From Bacteroides caecimuris (GTDB lineage Bacteria; Bacteroidota; Bacteroidia; Bacteroidales; Bacteroidaceae), in assembly GCF_001688725.2 (NCBI RefSeq), contig NZ_CP015401.2, forward strand, positions 4,658,001 to 4,722,000: a stretch of DNA of 64,000 nt, read 5' to 3'. The notes under the pieces were generated by a model, which was not told the origin of the DNA, did no database searches, and saw nothing but the letters and a program-made list of their open reading frames with translations. The position numbers and the translations under genes are program-made. Positions 64,000-64,000 of the stretch are shown here, in pieces (positions within the stretch are counted from its first letter, which is position 1; each line of letters opens with the position of its first letter).

Positions 64000-64000
64000 C

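Overview
The window is chromosomal DNA from a member of the Bacteroidales, almost certainly the genus Bacteroides. The evidence is the gene families (Mfa/Fim-type fimbrial lipoproteins, SusC/SusD, a hybrid two-component regulator, DUF3575, DUF3868, DUF3109, DUF4292 and DUF4906 proteins, an ISAs1-type IS, the glycine-lipid acyltransferase pair), the promoter style (-7 boxes of the form TAnnTTTG, some with TTTG about 20 nt upstream) and the Bacteroidetes form of the dcw cluster. The species cannot be fixed from the sequence alone.

Layout. (1) 1-9746, + strand: a type V (Mfa/Fim) fimbrial locus: 3' end of a DUF3575 protein, a DUF3868/OmpA-like protein, a major fimbrillin, a FimB/Mfa2-like anchor, an accessory lipoprotein and a very large DUF4906-type tip protein, closed by an 18-bp terminator. 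(2) 9952-15923: housekeeping genes gpmI, a DUF3109 protein, gyrB, rpsT with an upstream tRNA-Glu, and recO. (3) 16044-20897, - strand: an AT-rich block of uncharacterised exported proteins (one gene broken by an in-frame stop) below a membrane-tethered TPR-HTH regulator. This is the least explained gene set here. (4) 21149-22469: an intact ISAs1-family insertion sequence with a 10-bp target duplication. (5) 22957-39426, - strand: the dcw division and cell-wall cluster, mraZ to ftsZ plus a YqeY-like gene, with three 10-bp MraZ-type boxes at its promoter. (6) 39427-40513: a 1.1-kb repeat-rich spacer. (7) 40514-48665: an orphan ECF sigma factor, the glycine lipid genes glsA and glsB, dgt, dut, a TPR lipoprotein, a DUF4292 lipoprotein and an EnvC-like protein. 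(8) 48688-63999: a polysaccharide utilisation locus with a hybrid two-component system (+) facing two sulfatases, a hydrolase remnant, an AAA ATPase, a DUF3823 lipoprotein, SusD and SusC (all -).

How the parts work together. The fimbrial genes encode an anchor, a polymerising shaft and a tip that pass through the lipoprotein export route. The dcw genes make lipid II (MurE, MraY, MurD, MurG, MurC) and the divisome (FtsL, FtsI, FtsW, FtsQ, FtsA, FtsZ) from one long transcription unit. The PUL would sense a sulfated glycan fragment through the HTCS periplasmic propeller, import it through SusC/SusD and remove sulfate with two Ser-type sulfatases.

Unexplained structure worth attention: a palindromic element present twice between convergent genes (12112-12207 and 52761-52987), a 25-bp perfect hairpin next to the IS, a 21-nt tandem repeat in the murG/ftsW spacer, the CACGTG-rich spacer upstream of mraZ, and the TPR-regulated lipoprotein operon.
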